Assembly: GCA_900660155.1 (NCBI GenBank)
Contig: CABFPE010000217.1
Span: 1,007,081 to 1,071,080, forward strand
DNA length: 64,000 nucleotides
Origin: Hofstenia miamia
Lineage: Eukaryota > Xenacoelomorpha > Acoela > Hofsteniidae
Direction of reading: 5' to 3'
Part shown: piece after piece, positions 25,300 through 37,165 of the stretch
Layout of the letters: each line of letters begins with the position of its first letter
Position numbering within the stretch: position 1 is the first letter of the stretch
Position numbers and translations under genes: made by a program
The notes under the pieces: generated by a model
Told to the model about the DNA's origin: nothing
Seen by the model: the letters and a program-made list of their open reading frames with translations, nothing else
Database searches by the model: none

Positions 25300-27179
25300 T
25301 GATTGAAAGAGATTTTTTTACATTTGCAAAAAATCTTGTAGTTATATTCAAATCTATGTTGAATGTGGTTAGCTATAATTTACCTCACCACTATGTATTT
25401 TCCATTTATAAGAAATTGATTCATCTTCGCACTACTGGTATATGGAAAACTGAGAAAAAAATTGTTTTATAATATTTAATGCTAATAAGAATAAAAATTT
25501 TTCATAATACACTAATACCCAATAGATTAAAGCTTGTTTATTATAACAAGCACTGGTATCTCTATCATATCAAGAAATGTAAATGAGCTAGATGAGTGAG
25601 AGATTAAAATACAATGAATGCTGCTTCTTATCATTTGATATTAATTAGTATAACCTGGTGATGAACTTCAAAGAAAGGTTACTAAGAAATGTAAATTTCC
25701 TTATGAGAACAGAATCTTTAGTAAGTTCATATATTAGGCCTACATGTATTTTGATACTGAGACTGGATTTTGGTCTTAACATTGAAAGAGAGTTAGGTAC
25801 CATAATAGGCCAAGAGGCTATAAACAAGTATTGCCTCTGCTTTGGATCTTTAAGTGCAATTGAAGTGAAAATGCGTGTCAAACTTAAACAATTATTTTAT
25901 CGATTTTTGTAAAGACAATATATGATATTGTCGATTCAAAATATTTCTCGACCCAAAGAGCCAAATAAGCATTCCTAATATTTCTAACTTAAACAAAGAT
26001 GGATAGTTGTTAACTGCGATTGATATTGTTTATGCTCTACGTTGAAGAAAATGCTTGTAGGCCATTCGCTTGGGAAGATCTGCTATAAATATTTACTAAG
26101 TAAGTTCTGTTTGTAGAGAATAAATAACAATTTCCTGGATTACTTAATGAACTACGACGCTATCATTAACATCAAAGGTACATCTATGTTGCAGGATTGC
26201 GGCCTTTCAATGAATCAGCTGTTGTGCGTCACATTTTTCGGGAAACTTGTGATATAATGTTTTCTTTTCATTGAAAAACTATAAAACTTCATATATTATA
26301 ATTTGTTGTGAAATCTTTTTTCTTCTATCAGTAATGTACATACTACTTAAACAGAGTACGTACTACCCTGTCAATATGCAGAACCAAACAATTATCTTTA
26401 AGAATGTACACTAACTGCATATTTTCTTGCGTATCATGTATTCTTCTAAAACCATATATTGTCCATCATCACCGGCTCAGACTGGTGCTAAAAACGTTGA
26501 AGGAATATAGTTGGAGGCAAATCCGGACTTTATTAATTGAAGATGAACAAACTTTTTGATAGGTTCAATACATGCTTTAAGCAATTTGCAAAAGAATTAT
26601 TTATGCACTCAGTTTTTTCATTGCTGTACATCGTTTGCAACACAATAGTGTATGCTAGTCATCTGTATACACTAAAGCCAGTTTGGCATAGGACAGTCAC
26701 CATAGTAATAAAACAGCATTGTTGTTTGTTAGTTATAATTGAAATATTCAAAAATATTTCATTTTTATCAGAGAATCGGCAAATGATTTTACACAAAGTG
26801 AAAATAAGTTTCTCGAAACTCAATAATGAAGGCTTCAAGATCAGAGTTTTGAGTAGTATTCAATAAGTGTTATGAATGTTGAATATATCTCAATTGCTTG
26901 TCATCTACTTTACTTTCATTTCTTAAACTCCAAGCAAAATTTGTGCGTTCATCCCTTGAAAGAACTGTCCAGAATAGTGTGCATCAATTTAAAAAACTAT
27001 TACGTGATGTTCATCCTTAGCTTCAGTTTGACTACAAGCTCATGACTATCAGACCAAAGACTGCCGATCCGTTCTTGCCATTTTGTAATATGTAGATTTT
27101 TATCGGTTTTGCCAAATTTTATTAATCTAGCTTAAGCCAAGAAAAAAATTGAATTTTAAGGTTACATTCGTTTGAACAT
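25300..27179. other. unassigned AT-rich sequence
   Basis: No coding exon or RNA gene recognised. A 109-codon plus-strand frame at 26537-26866 has low-complexity composition and no family resemblance. Confidence 0.5.
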
Positions 27180-27586
27180 CCCAAGCAACAGCGATTGACG
27201 GACTATTGATAGCCCATTGTTGGCCATATTGGCGTTTGGCTGCTGGGCCATTAATAGCCCAAAATATAAATCCAACAATAAAATAATAATAAAGTATTCT
27301 TAAGCCTTTTTTCTCAAATTATTCATGTGATGCAAAATACAATGCTAAAAATTATTATTGAATAGCATCCCATAAAATATAAAACAAACATATATATACT
27401 AAATGCAAACTCTATGGTGATATTTTTAACAACCCTAGTTTATATTCAATGTTATAGTGTAAGTATAGTTGGAAATATTTTATAATATTTTTTGAAATCA
27501 TTTGAAAATGCTCAAAAAGGCCAATAATGACCGATAATAGAAACAATGATGGGAAATCAATGATCCATGAATCCAGGTGGCTTGGG
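27180..27586. mobile_element. degenerate MITE-like element
   Basis: The left end (CCCAAGCAACAGCGATTGAC onward) and the reverse complement of the right end (CCCAAGCCACCTGGATTCAT onward) align over about 50 bases with mismatches and short gaps, including ATTGAT followed by CCCAT. This is consistent with an old non-autonomous DNA transposon with terminal inverted repeats. There is no coding potential; superfamily and target-site duplication are not determined. Confidence 0.5.
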
Positions 27587-27630
27587 AGCTTGGATGAAAG
27601 CTAACAAATTGTAGCATTACAGCTCAGGAC

Positions 27631-27660
27631 CAAGGGCGTTAATATATATTAACGTCCTTG
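27631..27660. repeat. 30-bp near-perfect palindrome
   Basis: Arms CAAGGGCGTTAATAT and ATATTAACGTCCTTG pair with one mismatch. Confidence 0.8.
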
Positions 27661-27885
27661 CACAGGAGACAAATTTTGAGCATTGCTGGTAAGACTACAA
27701 ATAATGAAAGCCACATGATTGTGAAGTATGACACCGAAAACTAAAACTTGTAAATTCTAATATTAACATAATACTCTAAATCTAAACGACATTATGGCAC
27801 AAAAACTAATGATTGAAGTGAATGGTTTAAGTATTTAGAAAGAAAAAATAACTATTTATAAAGTTTTAGACCGACAGAAATTTTT

Positions 27886-28705
27886 GTAAATGGCAATATT
27901 CCAAATATTTGGCAAATATTTGCCAAATGATTTCCAAATTTGTACATTCATTAATTTAAAGCTTATTTGAATAAATATACATGTACGTAATGCATAATAG
28001 ACTAGTTCAAACATTTTTGAAGCAAAGAACAAAAATTTGAACATTTCATTGATTACTATTATAAACAATTAAAATATTTAGATGTCTAAGAATAATTAGT
28101 ACTAGTTATACAATAGTATTATCACTTGTGTTCTTTTACTTTTTTATGTTCATACCAGAAATAATTTTTAAATCTAACATACTTATAAATGCTTAAGTTA
28201 TAAATCATAACTGCCAAAATTTTGAGCAAATTGTTACGGAATATAAACAATCAAAATTGGTTAAATTGTCAGTGTTGCAATGTTAACTGACATGTGAATG
28301 AATTATTGCAATTGATAGGCAGTTGATTGCTAAGATTAGACAATGACTAGCTTGTTTTGGGGCTCTGTATCAGCTGTATACACTGTAATGTATACAGTGA
28401 AAGCAGTTTTATCAAATGCTGCATTAAATATCTAAAGCTGATGACAGTTACTTTGGATAAGTGTACGAGTGTAATTGACTAATATATTTCATAAATTCTT
28501 AAAAATTCGCTTAGCCAAAATTTGGAAAGTTTAGAAATATTTGCCAAATCTTTGGGAAAGTTTGCCAAATTCTTTGAAAGTTTTGCAAATTATTTAGAAA
28601 ATTTGGTAAATAATTTCCAAATCTTTAGAACTAATTTGCAAATATAATCCAAAAATTTGGCACTAAATTGGAATTTATTTGCCAAATTTTTCAAACTTTT
28701 TTACT
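27886..28705. repeat. region rich in TTTGCCAAAT-like motifs
   Basis: Two clusters (about 27886-27945 and 28505-28705) of degenerate, partly palindromic units resembling AATTTGCCAAATTTTTGGAA flank about 560 bases of unremarkable AT-rich DNA. A further inverted repeat (CTGTATAC and GTATACAG, 28374-28397) lies between. It may be a transposon with subterminal repeats or simple repeat drift. Confidence 0.5.
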
Positions 28706-29284
28706 AGGGTACATTACAAAAACAAAGTTGCATTACCCTTTTGATTCTATGAAGGTTAATCATAAGGTACACCTAAGAATTTTTTAAAAAAACGTAATTT
28801 CCGTTGACGTTAGTTAATACGCTCAAGTGTTTTGGTACAAGATTAGTCTTCAGCACCGATGTTCACCATCACAAAACAGAAATTCACTACTACATCTACA
28901 TGTGTTAATATCCTTAGATTTCCAAATTTCAAATAGGTTTGGAGAGAATTATTTGAAAATATGTACAAAACGCTTTTATATTTAAATTTACTATGTGTAG
29001 ATAAGGTAAGGCTTTGCAGGTGTTTTGTAAAACCTTTTTATGATACACATAGGGCCATTCTCTTTATCCAAGTATTTCTAAAATATCCTTGATATAAGCG
29101 TATTTGGTAATTCTATCAAAACATTAATTTTCTACTATGATATTTATGTTATAATAATTTAAATTGGTATATACTAGAGAATATTAATTAAAATGATTTT
29201 GAAATTTTTATGGAGCATTTGTTTGATAGAATTTGGTTGGAAAATATCTATTAAACACTTCACGGATTTAATTTAGAAGACAAT
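28706..29284. other. upstream region of H2A-like gene
   Basis: AT-rich. No clear TATA or CCAAT arrangement is recognised. ATTTAATTTAG just before the start codon could be a splice acceptor, so a 5'-UTR intron is possible. Confidence 0.4.
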
Positions 29285-29695
29285 ATGGACAGCATGCTTC
29301 CTCTAGGTCAACCGAGAATCGTTAAGGATAGGAGACAACCGATGTCTAAAGGCCGAAGGGCTGGATTGAGATTTCCTATTGGAAGGATCCATCGTTTTCT
29401 AAAGAAGGGTCATTATACAAATCGCTGTGGTAATATGACCCCCATTTATTTGACCGCAGTCCTCGAATACCTAACTGCTGAACTGTTAGAGGTCTCTGGA
29501 GTTGCAGCAGAAAATCAAAGAAAAGTTAAAATAACCCCTAAATTTCTTATTTTGGGTGTTAAAAGTGATGAAGAATTGAGTAAATTTTTAGAACACGTAA
29601 CTATTCCCAAGTCCAACTTTATAAAGCGCTCAAAATCAAATTTCAAGAAAAAACGCTTTCGGAATTCTCAACAAAAGCAAAGAATTGATACATAG
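29285..29695 (+). CDS. divergent histone H2A variant, intronless
   Basis: A 136-residue H2A-fold protein that would pair with H2B in nucleosomes. The core is evident: RRAGLRFPIGRIHRFLKKG (24-42), AVLEYLTAELLEVSG (58-72) and KSDEELSKFL (93-102). All six acidic-patch positions of canonical H2A (E56, E61, E64, D90, E91, E92) are kept as E61, E66, E69, D95, E96 and E97. Divergent points: the L1 loop reads HYTNRCGN instead of NYAERVG, HLQLA is FLILG, and the C-terminal docking segment (GGVLPNIQ) is replaced by a basic, Ser/Asn/Lys-rich tail. The N-terminal tail is Met/Leu/Pro-containing and poor in acetylatable lysines. No C-terminal SQ motif as in H2A.X. No histone 3' stem-loop follows, but AATAAA does (about 29775), so a polyadenylated, replication-independent, perhaps germline variant is inferred. 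The stop-free frame argues against a pseudogene. Confidence 0.9.
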   Translation: MDSMLPLGQPRIVKDRRQPMSKGRRAGLRFPIGRIHRFLKKGHYTNRCGNMTPIYLTAVLEYLTAELLEVSGVAAENQRKVKITPKFLILGVKSDEELSKFLEHVTIPKSNFIKRSKSNFKKKRFRNSQQKQRIDT

Positions 29696-29773
29696 ACAAC
29701 CAATCAACATTATTTTAAAAAACTTGAATCTATGCTATTGCTGTATTATTCGAGTCAATATATGCATCAACGT

Positions 29774-29810
29774 AATAAATCTGTTTAAATATACTAATAA
29801 ATGGAAGTTT
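29774..29810 (+). promoter_or_regulatory. polyadenylation signals of H2A-like gene
   Basis: Two AATAAA hexamers lie about 80 and 105 bases after the stop codon. The canonical histone stem-loop was looked for between the stop and the gap and not seen. Confidence 0.5.
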
Positions 29811-29854
29811 AAAGATCGTGCTGTAAACCCATGTAAGCCTAACATCCAATAATG

Positions 29855-30854
29855 NNNNNNNNNNNNNNNNNNNNNNNNNNNNNNNNNNNNNNNNNNNNNN
29901 NNNNNNNNNNNNNNNNNNNNNNNNNNNNNNNNNNNNNNNNNNNNNNNNNNNNNNNNNNNNNNNNNNNNNNNNNNNNNNNNNNNNNNNNNNNNNNNNNNNN
30001 NNNNNNNNNNNNNNNNNNNNNNNNNNNNNNNNNNNNNNNNNNNNNNNNNNNNNNNNNNNNNNNNNNNNNNNNNNNNNNNNNNNNNNNNNNNNNNNNNNNN
30101 NNNNNNNNNNNNNNNNNNNNNNNNNNNNNNNNNNNNNNNNNNNNNNNNNNNNNNNNNNNNNNNNNNNNNNNNNNNNNNNNNNNNNNNNNNNNNNNNNNNN
30201 NNNNNNNNNNNNNNNNNNNNNNNNNNNNNNNNNNNNNNNNNNNNNNNNNNNNNNNNNNNNNNNNNNNNNNNNNNNNNNNNNNNNNNNNNNNNNNNNNNNN
30301 NNNNNNNNNNNNNNNNNNNNNNNNNNNNNNNNNNNNNNNNNNNNNNNNNNNNNNNNNNNNNNNNNNNNNNNNNNNNNNNNNNNNNNNNNNNNNNNNNNNN
30401 NNNNNNNNNNNNNNNNNNNNNNNNNNNNNNNNNNNNNNNNNNNNNNNNNNNNNNNNNNNNNNNNNNNNNNNNNNNNNNNNNNNNNNNNNNNNNNNNNNNN
30501 NNNNNNNNNNNNNNNNNNNNNNNNNNNNNNNNNNNNNNNNNNNNNNNNNNNNNNNNNNNNNNNNNNNNNNNNNNNNNNNNNNNNNNNNNNNNNNNNNNNN
30601 NNNNNNNNNNNNNNNNNNNNNNNNNNNNNNNNNNNNNNNNNNNNNNNNNNNNNNNNNNNNNNNNNNNNNNNNNNNNNNNNNNNNNNNNNNNNNNNNNNNN
30701 NNNNNNNNNNNNNNNNNNNNNNNNNNNNNNNNNNNNNNNNNNNNNNNNNNNNNNNNNNNNNNNNNNNNNNNNNNNNNNNNNNNNNNNNNNNNNNNNNNNN
30801 NNNNNNNNNNNNNNNNNNNNNNNNNNNNNNNNNNNNNNNNNNNNNNNNNNNNNN
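29855..30854. other. assembly gap of 1,000 N
   Basis: Exactly 1,000 N, so its length is a placeholder. Open frames crossing it are artefacts. Confidence 0.99.
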
Positions 30855-30945
30855 TGAAAAGTAAGTAAGTAAATGTGGGAAAGTAAAACTGAAAAGTAAG
30901 TAAGTAAAAAATGTAATTATGTGGGAAAGTAAAAAAGTGCAAAAA
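30855..30945. repeat. short tandem repeat beside gap
   Basis: Two units of about 40 bases built on TGAAAAGTAAGTAAGTAAA followed by GTGGGAAAGTAAA. Probably the edge of a longer array that broke the assembly. Confidence 0.7.
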
Positions 30946-31057
30946 AATGCAAACTAAATTAGGCCACATAAATAACACAAAAACTAGTAAAAGTACATTA
31001 TGACGTCAGTAAAACACCCCCCGGCAATATCCACAGCGTCTCAGGTCAAAGGCCACC

Positions 31058-31140
31058 CCTCTCGACCAATCACAAAAAAGTGTAACAAAATGGACTCCAC
31101 CTCTCGACCAATCAGAAAAAAGTGTAACAAAATGGACTCG
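31058..31140. repeat. 42-bp tandem repeat containing CCAAT
   Basis: Two near-identical 42-base units (31058-31099 and 31100-31140), each with CTCTCGACCAATCA and GTGTAACAAAATGGACTC. The CCAAT pair looks promoter-like but directly precedes a LINE 3' fragment, so it may belong to that element. Confidence 0.85.
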
Positions 31141-31156
31141 TCTTCTACTACTATTT

Positions 31157-31450
31157 TCATTTAAAGCTTCTAGATTATGGAATGACTTAAATCTCGAAAT
31201 AAAAAAGGAACAAAATTATAAACATTTCAGAAGAAAAATTAAAAAAAAATTGTTATCCAAACAATCACTATTAGAAATATCAAACAATATTAAGCGCATG
31301 GACAGATTTCATTTGACATTTGAAATTTACGCTGTTTAAGTAGGTGTGCATATTTTTAATTTTGTAAATATACATGTATAGTAGTTTGTAGTATTTGTTT
31401 GTTTGTTTATTTTAGCAATAAATTTGCTTGACTCTTTAAGAATGTAAATA
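31157..31450 (+). mobile_element. LINE 3' tail fragment (CR1/L2-like C-terminus)
   Basis: Plus-strand frame 31157-31339 reads SFKASRLWNDLNLEIKKEQN, then KHFRRKIKKKLLSKQSL, ending TAA. This is the typical C-terminal tail of non-LTR retrotransposon ORF2 proteins (Ala/Ser-Arg-Leu-Trp-Asn-x-Leu followed by FRRKIK-like basic residues). An AT-rich 3' UTR follows. Only the extreme 3' end is present, as expected of 5'-truncated insertions. The clade is uncertain. Confidence 0.6.
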
Positions 31451-32139
31451 AACCGGTTTTAGTTACGTTAATGACAAATTTGTTTTTAGGATAAATCAAA
31501 TTTACTCTGCGCGAATTCTTTTCGAAGAGATTCCCATTTGTCCCATGGTATATCAATTTTCTTCAAGAAGTTTTCCATTAGAGTGTGGTATCTACTTGGT
31601 GTACTAAGTTCCTACTGGTTAGCTTATGTTACGTGTGTGTGATTAGGAACACTATGTAGGAATAATGGGCAAATAAACAATAACGTGGTACTTAATTTTT
31701 ATTAACAACAACTAACTAGATGTTAATTTAGAATTGATCCTATCCGGTTACAAGACAGACTCCAATTTATCAATGACAAGGGTTTTGGCGGATCTGCATC
31801 AAGTAATCGATGAGGAGAGACACCATAAAGTTTAATGGCAAAGAAAAGTTTAAATAAACCACTTGGTCATGTTATTTGTTACTCACTATTTCTATTTCAT
31901 AAGTGTTTGTTAGTACTCAGTTCCCATTTAATAACCGTAATATAATAAGCATCACACAGACCCTACTGATTTTTTGGTTTGATTTCTCATAACATTCTAA
32001 AAACACGTATTAATGTGCACAAACATTTAAAAATACAAAAATTATGACAAAACTACAAAACCACATAAAAAATTACAAAAATGCATAGAAACAAAACCAT
32101 AACATGCTTAATTACGGAAATAAAATTTGAATATGCAAA
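31451..32139. other. unassigned sequence
   Basis: No supported gene. A minus-strand stretch at about 31495-31600 reads as a hydrophilic peptide (ENFLKKIDIPWDKWESL) of unknown family and may belong to the neighbouring fossil. Confidence 0.4.
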
Positions 32140-32560
32140 GAAGAATTAACTTTTCTGCAGCCTCCTGATTCCCCACAAACTTAGCTATAGATTGTTTCCT
32201 AATTGATTCTATGCTCTTGTCAAACACTGCCCTGGACATGAGTTTATAAAACTTCTTTTCAAAGTCGTTTCTTGCAGCTTTGCGCTTAGTTGTATTGAAA
32301 TCAACGTAGGACTTTAAAAACGGAGTCTACATGAACTGCAATTCCCTGTAGAACCTAGTGATTTTTAGTCTCTGTGCAAAATAGAATTTTAAAACTTCAT
32401 GTCTCTACTTTTTAAAAATGTTTGCACCAACTTTGACATTTTATCAGATGTCAACCTTAACTTGTCTTTAATATTTCTTGTCTATGGTGATAAATGGTGG
32501 CCTTCAACAATCATTTTGTGTGGTGCAAGAGGGAAATCTAAATGTTTATTGAGTAAATAC
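32140..32560 (-). mobile_element. Polinton/Maverick-type DNA polymerase B fossil fragment
   Basis: Minus-strand remnant of a protein-primed type B DNA polymerase like those of Polintons and related virus-like elements. Recognisable conserved pieces are PLAPHKMIVEGHHLSP, then YVDFNTTKRKAARNDFEKK, then FYKLMSRAVFDKSIESIRKQ, in the order expected for the family. Only part of the polymerase is left; integrase, capsid and protease genes and terminal repeats were not seen. It is broken in several places and clearly old. The family call rests on recalled motifs. Confidence 0.6.
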
Positions 32561-33925
32561 AGAAATATTCCAGGTCCACCTCCACCAATAGCCAATATCT
32601 CCATCCTGTGGTGCATTCATAATCTCAGATATTGGTGTATTTGTCCATGGCAGCTGTCCAAGTGGTAGATTCATACATTTGATTGTCTATACATTTCGCA
32701 TAACAACGGTAAAATATAATTATTTTTAAATTGGTGTTCATGACAATTTGTTTAATTTTTTTAGTTTGATTGAAGATTAACATTGTCTCTTCTGTTAAAT
32801 AGAGATGGAACCGGCTTGTAGAGCTTGGAAATTTCAAAGTAGGCCGATAAAATTACAGGTTGATTTCTGACCCAAATTAAGATGAATATTTTTGTTTTGT
32901 TTGATAATGAGGGAAATTTTGCTTAGCTTGGAAGAAAAGCCTATGAAAATCTAAAGGCTCAGAAAATTTTTTATCTAAGGCTTCTGTGTTGCAATTAGAA
33001 TAATAACAAATTTGAAATTTGCAAAGACAGGTATATGTTAGTTGTTTAAATTTTTGCATATTTTAATTATAAAAACGTTTACGAAGTATTGATTAGTTGA
33101 TGAATAAATTTACTTATACTTCGTCAGGTTTAATACATTATGCAGACGGAAAGCTAAGCGTTTGAGCAGATGAGTAGTTTTCAGGTGTTCCCCAAATTCA
33201 GTTAAGGGAATTCTGGAAAAGCTGCACGTCAGCAATTCATCTCTTCGTGGTGCAGCCGGTAGCCTGATTAATATGAACATGTGTTCTTAGGTTATGTATT
33301 TATGTATACAAATGGGGGTTTTTATTTGTTTAGCTTTCCAATCGATTCATTCATTCAAATAATAGATGTCCTCAAATGAATGGATATTCACTATTAGGTT
33401 GACCCACAGTTTTAGATCCAAATTCTTAAAGGTTTAATAATAAGATCTATTATACATACAAGGTGCCTATGAGCCCCATTATATCTAGCACGTTAACCGT
33501 GTTGTTTAAGTTAATTCTTAGATTAGTCAGTTTGAATGACCAAACATGTCAACTCCAATTCTTGCTGGCCGCATTGATCATTCACATGTATTTAGATTAT
33601 CTATATTATCTGCATTTATCTGTAGGGTTATTTAAATGTAAGAACAATAACAAGCAATTTCATCCTTTTTTATTTTTTTTATTTCTACACAAAAATGGTA
33701 CTCAGAATATAAGAATCTTGTGCAAATTCTTTTGTCATCACTGTACCGCAAAAAACACCTCACTTCCTCATACCCGTCACCATTCTATTATTAAATATTA
33801 ATGCAAGGATAATAAAGTGTATTAAATAAACAAAAATAAAAGAAAACAAACGAAAACAGCAGTGGACAACATCAAGCTCCTAAACAGAATTAAATACTAA
33901 GGACAAAACAAACAAAAACACACAT
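32561..33925. other. unassigned sequence
   Basis: AT-rich with short low-complexity frames only; no gene or RNA recognised. The first 150 bases may still belong to the polymerase fossil. Confidence 0.45.
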
Positions 33926-34330
33926 GAATGTAATATCCTCTACCAGGCATTATCACTGTTTATCTACTGTTACTTTATAATGTTAGCTGTGTTATTGTGG
34001 GTAAGGATTTACTTGTTGTTACTGCTTGACTAGTTTCTTCTGTTAACTTAGGTAACCTAGAATTAACTGCTCACTTTTTAGGTGACGAAGCCATGCGGTA
34101 ATCTCTGTATCGATCTCCTAGTGGGCATCTGCCCAAAGCAGATCTCCTACATTAGCTCAGTGCTTACTCAAGACATGACACAATTCGACTTAAACTCTAT
34201 TGTGTGAAAGTGTTGTATCTATTTGCAACCTGAATTGTTACTAGTTGTTTGTTAAGTATTACACGCAGCCATTACCGAAATATATTGGCTTATTTAAATA
34301 AATTCTGTTCGAACAACTTCCTAGCCTACA
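33926..34330. repeat. dispersed repeat, possibly an LTR-like fragment
   Basis: Begins TGTAATATCCTCTACCAGGC. Its first 80 or so bases recur in inverted orientation at 37741-37830. A polyadenylation-like AATAAA occurs near 34300 and it could end near CCTAGCCTACA. The TG...CA ends and AATAAA are compatible with a solo LTR, but no target-site duplication or internal element was recognised, so the family is unresolved. Confidence 0.35.
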
Positions 34331-35159
34331 TTATTATAATTTACTACATGTACAGTCACTTTATCGGTCAATTATAGGTCATTAATTTGGATCTGAAATA
34401 ATATTAAGATAATTCCTAGGGTTCGGTAATCCAACCATTTGCTGACGATTAATTATCTAATACATGTAGAAGTGAAATGCTAGTTGGCTAATCAAGAGAA
34501 AACCCCTACACCTAACATAAGTGCACTTTCGTGATCTGGCACAGAGACCCTAGAATCGTTCCCTGTGATGTATCCAGACCACTACTAAACACCACTCGAT
34601 TAGCTCGACATCGTACTAAATATTCAAACTGTTAATGTGAAACAAAATAAGAATTCTAAGTAAAATTCTTTATCAACTTCTTACAGTGTTTTAATCTATT
34701 TATAGAATTTCCAAAAGAAGTACCTGTCGATTCAAATTTGAACTTTCTGCCAAGATGGCGGCTGAAAATAATGAAAGCATCATTTAGTCAAAAGTATTTT
34801 TATCGACAGACACAAATATCTCTTTTTTGACACATGTTGTTTCAAAGTTGCATTTTACAAATTAATTTGAGATAATACTAATTGATTTAATTACAATATT
34901 TTTAATCAACTTCTTTTCGATCTTAATCTCTTCTTGCGACGTTTGCAGCTTATTTCTGATTTCATTTGGATGATGCTACATGAAGGTATAATGGAGATAT
35001 GAACACTAACACAAAATGAATCAAAAACTAAACACGGAAGCTAAACAAAACAAAACAAAAACCTAAACCAAAGTAATAAATTAATAGACAACCATACACA
35101 CAGACCTACCGTTAAAAAGGGACAAACAAAGAATATAAAAAAGTTTACTGGCAAATTTA
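34331..35159. other. unassigned sequence
   Basis: AT-rich. The A-rich stretch at about 35040-35060 (AACAAAACAAAAC) may be the region just beyond the 3' end of the Tx1-like LINE. No gene recognised. Confidence 0.4.
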
Positions 35160-37165
35160 AAATAATATATACATAATTAAAAAACGCAGCATTCACATCA
35201 ATAATGATGGCTGGTCTTTTGGGCAGGACTATGCTTTTTATACTGTAGTCTATTGTTGCGTAAAAATTTGATGTGCTTAGTAAGTCTGAAAATATTTGAA
35301 AGTCTGCTGGTTTTTGTGTTATTCTGGCTGCGAAGCGAAATATCAGGTGCTTGGGATTTTCATTTTCTATTTTGCATAATCTACATAGGGCGTCTCAATT
35401 AGTCTATAAAAGTAAAATTTATCGCTATTTACTATTCGATTTAGGGTGACTTTGTATATGATTGTTTTATAATATGGGCGGATAGCAGAGTTTCTTAATT
35501 TTTGAAGTATATTTTGAATTGAAAATTTAGTAATAAGCCAATAGCTTGAGGTTTATCAAATATTTTTATTATATCTGGTTCATGGTAATGAGAAAAATCA
35601 TTTAGAGACTTAACTTTGATGGACGATTTAAATTTTAACTTGAAACCCCGTTTGTGTATTATAAAATTTTGCAGACTTTCAGGTTCTATAACTTGATTAA
35701 ATTGAATTGGATCCCCATAAGTTTTAGGTTTGCGTATGATTGAGTCTAATTGGGTACTACAGCCATTGGGGTTTAAATGAAACTCCTTAGTGTTTTTAGT
35801 GTGGATGATAGTGAGGGGCATACGCTTAGAAAAGACTTAGTTAGACTGATGGTACAAAGCATGTCCTGTAAATTGCTTCTAGCTGTTAAATTGGATATAA
35901 TTTTAGAGTACAACTTGTTTACTGGATGCCAATCTGCTCTGAGTATTGTGAATATATTATTTATTTTATATGCAAATTGATAATAATAAATATTTCCTTA
36001 CTGAATTCCTTCATTCTTATAATTACAATATAATAATTTAGTTGGTCGTGAATGATCATTATTTTTCTATACTACATTATTGATAGCACATTGAATTGAA
36101 TTGTTTACAGGTAATAACGGGTAACATTGTATTTGGTATAATATTTTAGTTAATAAAAGAACATTAATGGCTTTGGCCTTACCATAAATAGAAATTTTAC
36201 GATTCGCAATAAAATTTATTAGTAGTTTATTATAATTTAGAAAATGAACGCATCATTATTAATAGAATTATCGCCAGATATGTTGAGCCCTACACCTAAA
36301 AGTAAAATTTCATTATTGTTTGATGTACATTCATTAGACCACTCTTTTGCTCCGTTGATCCCTGTGAAAATTGATTTTTGTTTATTCATGTTGCTAAATT
36401 CGTCCAGGTGTTTGAAGTACTTGGCTAGGCTATCTGAATTTGATGCGATTAGAGTAATATCATCAGCAAATGCAAGATATTTTATTTCTATGTTGTCATA
36501 AATAAATCAATGAGTTTGATGTGAATGTCGTATTTTACTCAGGAAGGGTTCTATTGCAAAGTTGAACAGGGGGCATCCCTCTCGGACACCCCTCTGTACA
36601 TGCACTGCTGGAGACAGAAAACCATTGAATAATAAGTAAGATTTGTTGTCTGAATATAATGCATGTATTAGATTTAAAATGATTTCAGGTAATCTAAGTT
36701 TTTCCAATGTATTAAACAAGTAGTCTTGATCAATTCAATCATAAGCTTTATTAAAATCAATATTAAGTATTCCCATATCAATGTTGTTCATTTTACATAT
36801 ATCTATAATGCATTGAATTGTTGAGATATTTAGGGATGAGTTTCTCACTTTTATAAAGCCAGTTTGGGTTGAGTGGATATATTTCTGTCCCAGTGGTCCT
36901 ATTCTATGATTCAGAATATGTGATAAAATTTTTATATCCATGTTCAGTAAAGAAATAGGTCGCCAGGACTTTGGATGTTCTAAATCTTTTTCCTTTTTCG
37001 GTAATAGTCTTGTAATTGCGATAGAAATAGTGTGAGAAATTCGGCCATGTTTTAAAATTGATTTAATTAACAATAAATAGTGCGGGGCGAGGATTGAGTA
37101 AAAGGTCTTGTAGAAGGCAGCATTAAGGCCATCAATCCCGGGTGAATTCTTTAATTTATTAAGGT
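35160..37165 (-). mobile_element. Tx1/L1-like LINE copy A (RT to C-terminus), decayed
   Basis: Minus-strand LINE ORF2 remnant. Reading downward from about 37070: TRLLPKKEKDLEHPKSWRPI, SLLNMDIKILSHILNHRIGP and NIDFNKAYD (RT motifs 1-3), then GVREGCPLFNFAIEPFL, then AFADDITLIASNSDSLAKYF (the catalytic FADD box, about 36420-36480). The post-RT region follows (about 35500-35820), with a faint C-terminal CRLCKIEN-type motif near 35370. The frame is interrupted by several stops and shifts. It lacks the endonuclease and is 5'-truncated near 37165. It is closely related to copy B. Confidence 0.85.

Noticed and set aside
29839-30978. Long open frames around 30 kb
   Set aside because: They consist of the N gap and low-complexity edges.
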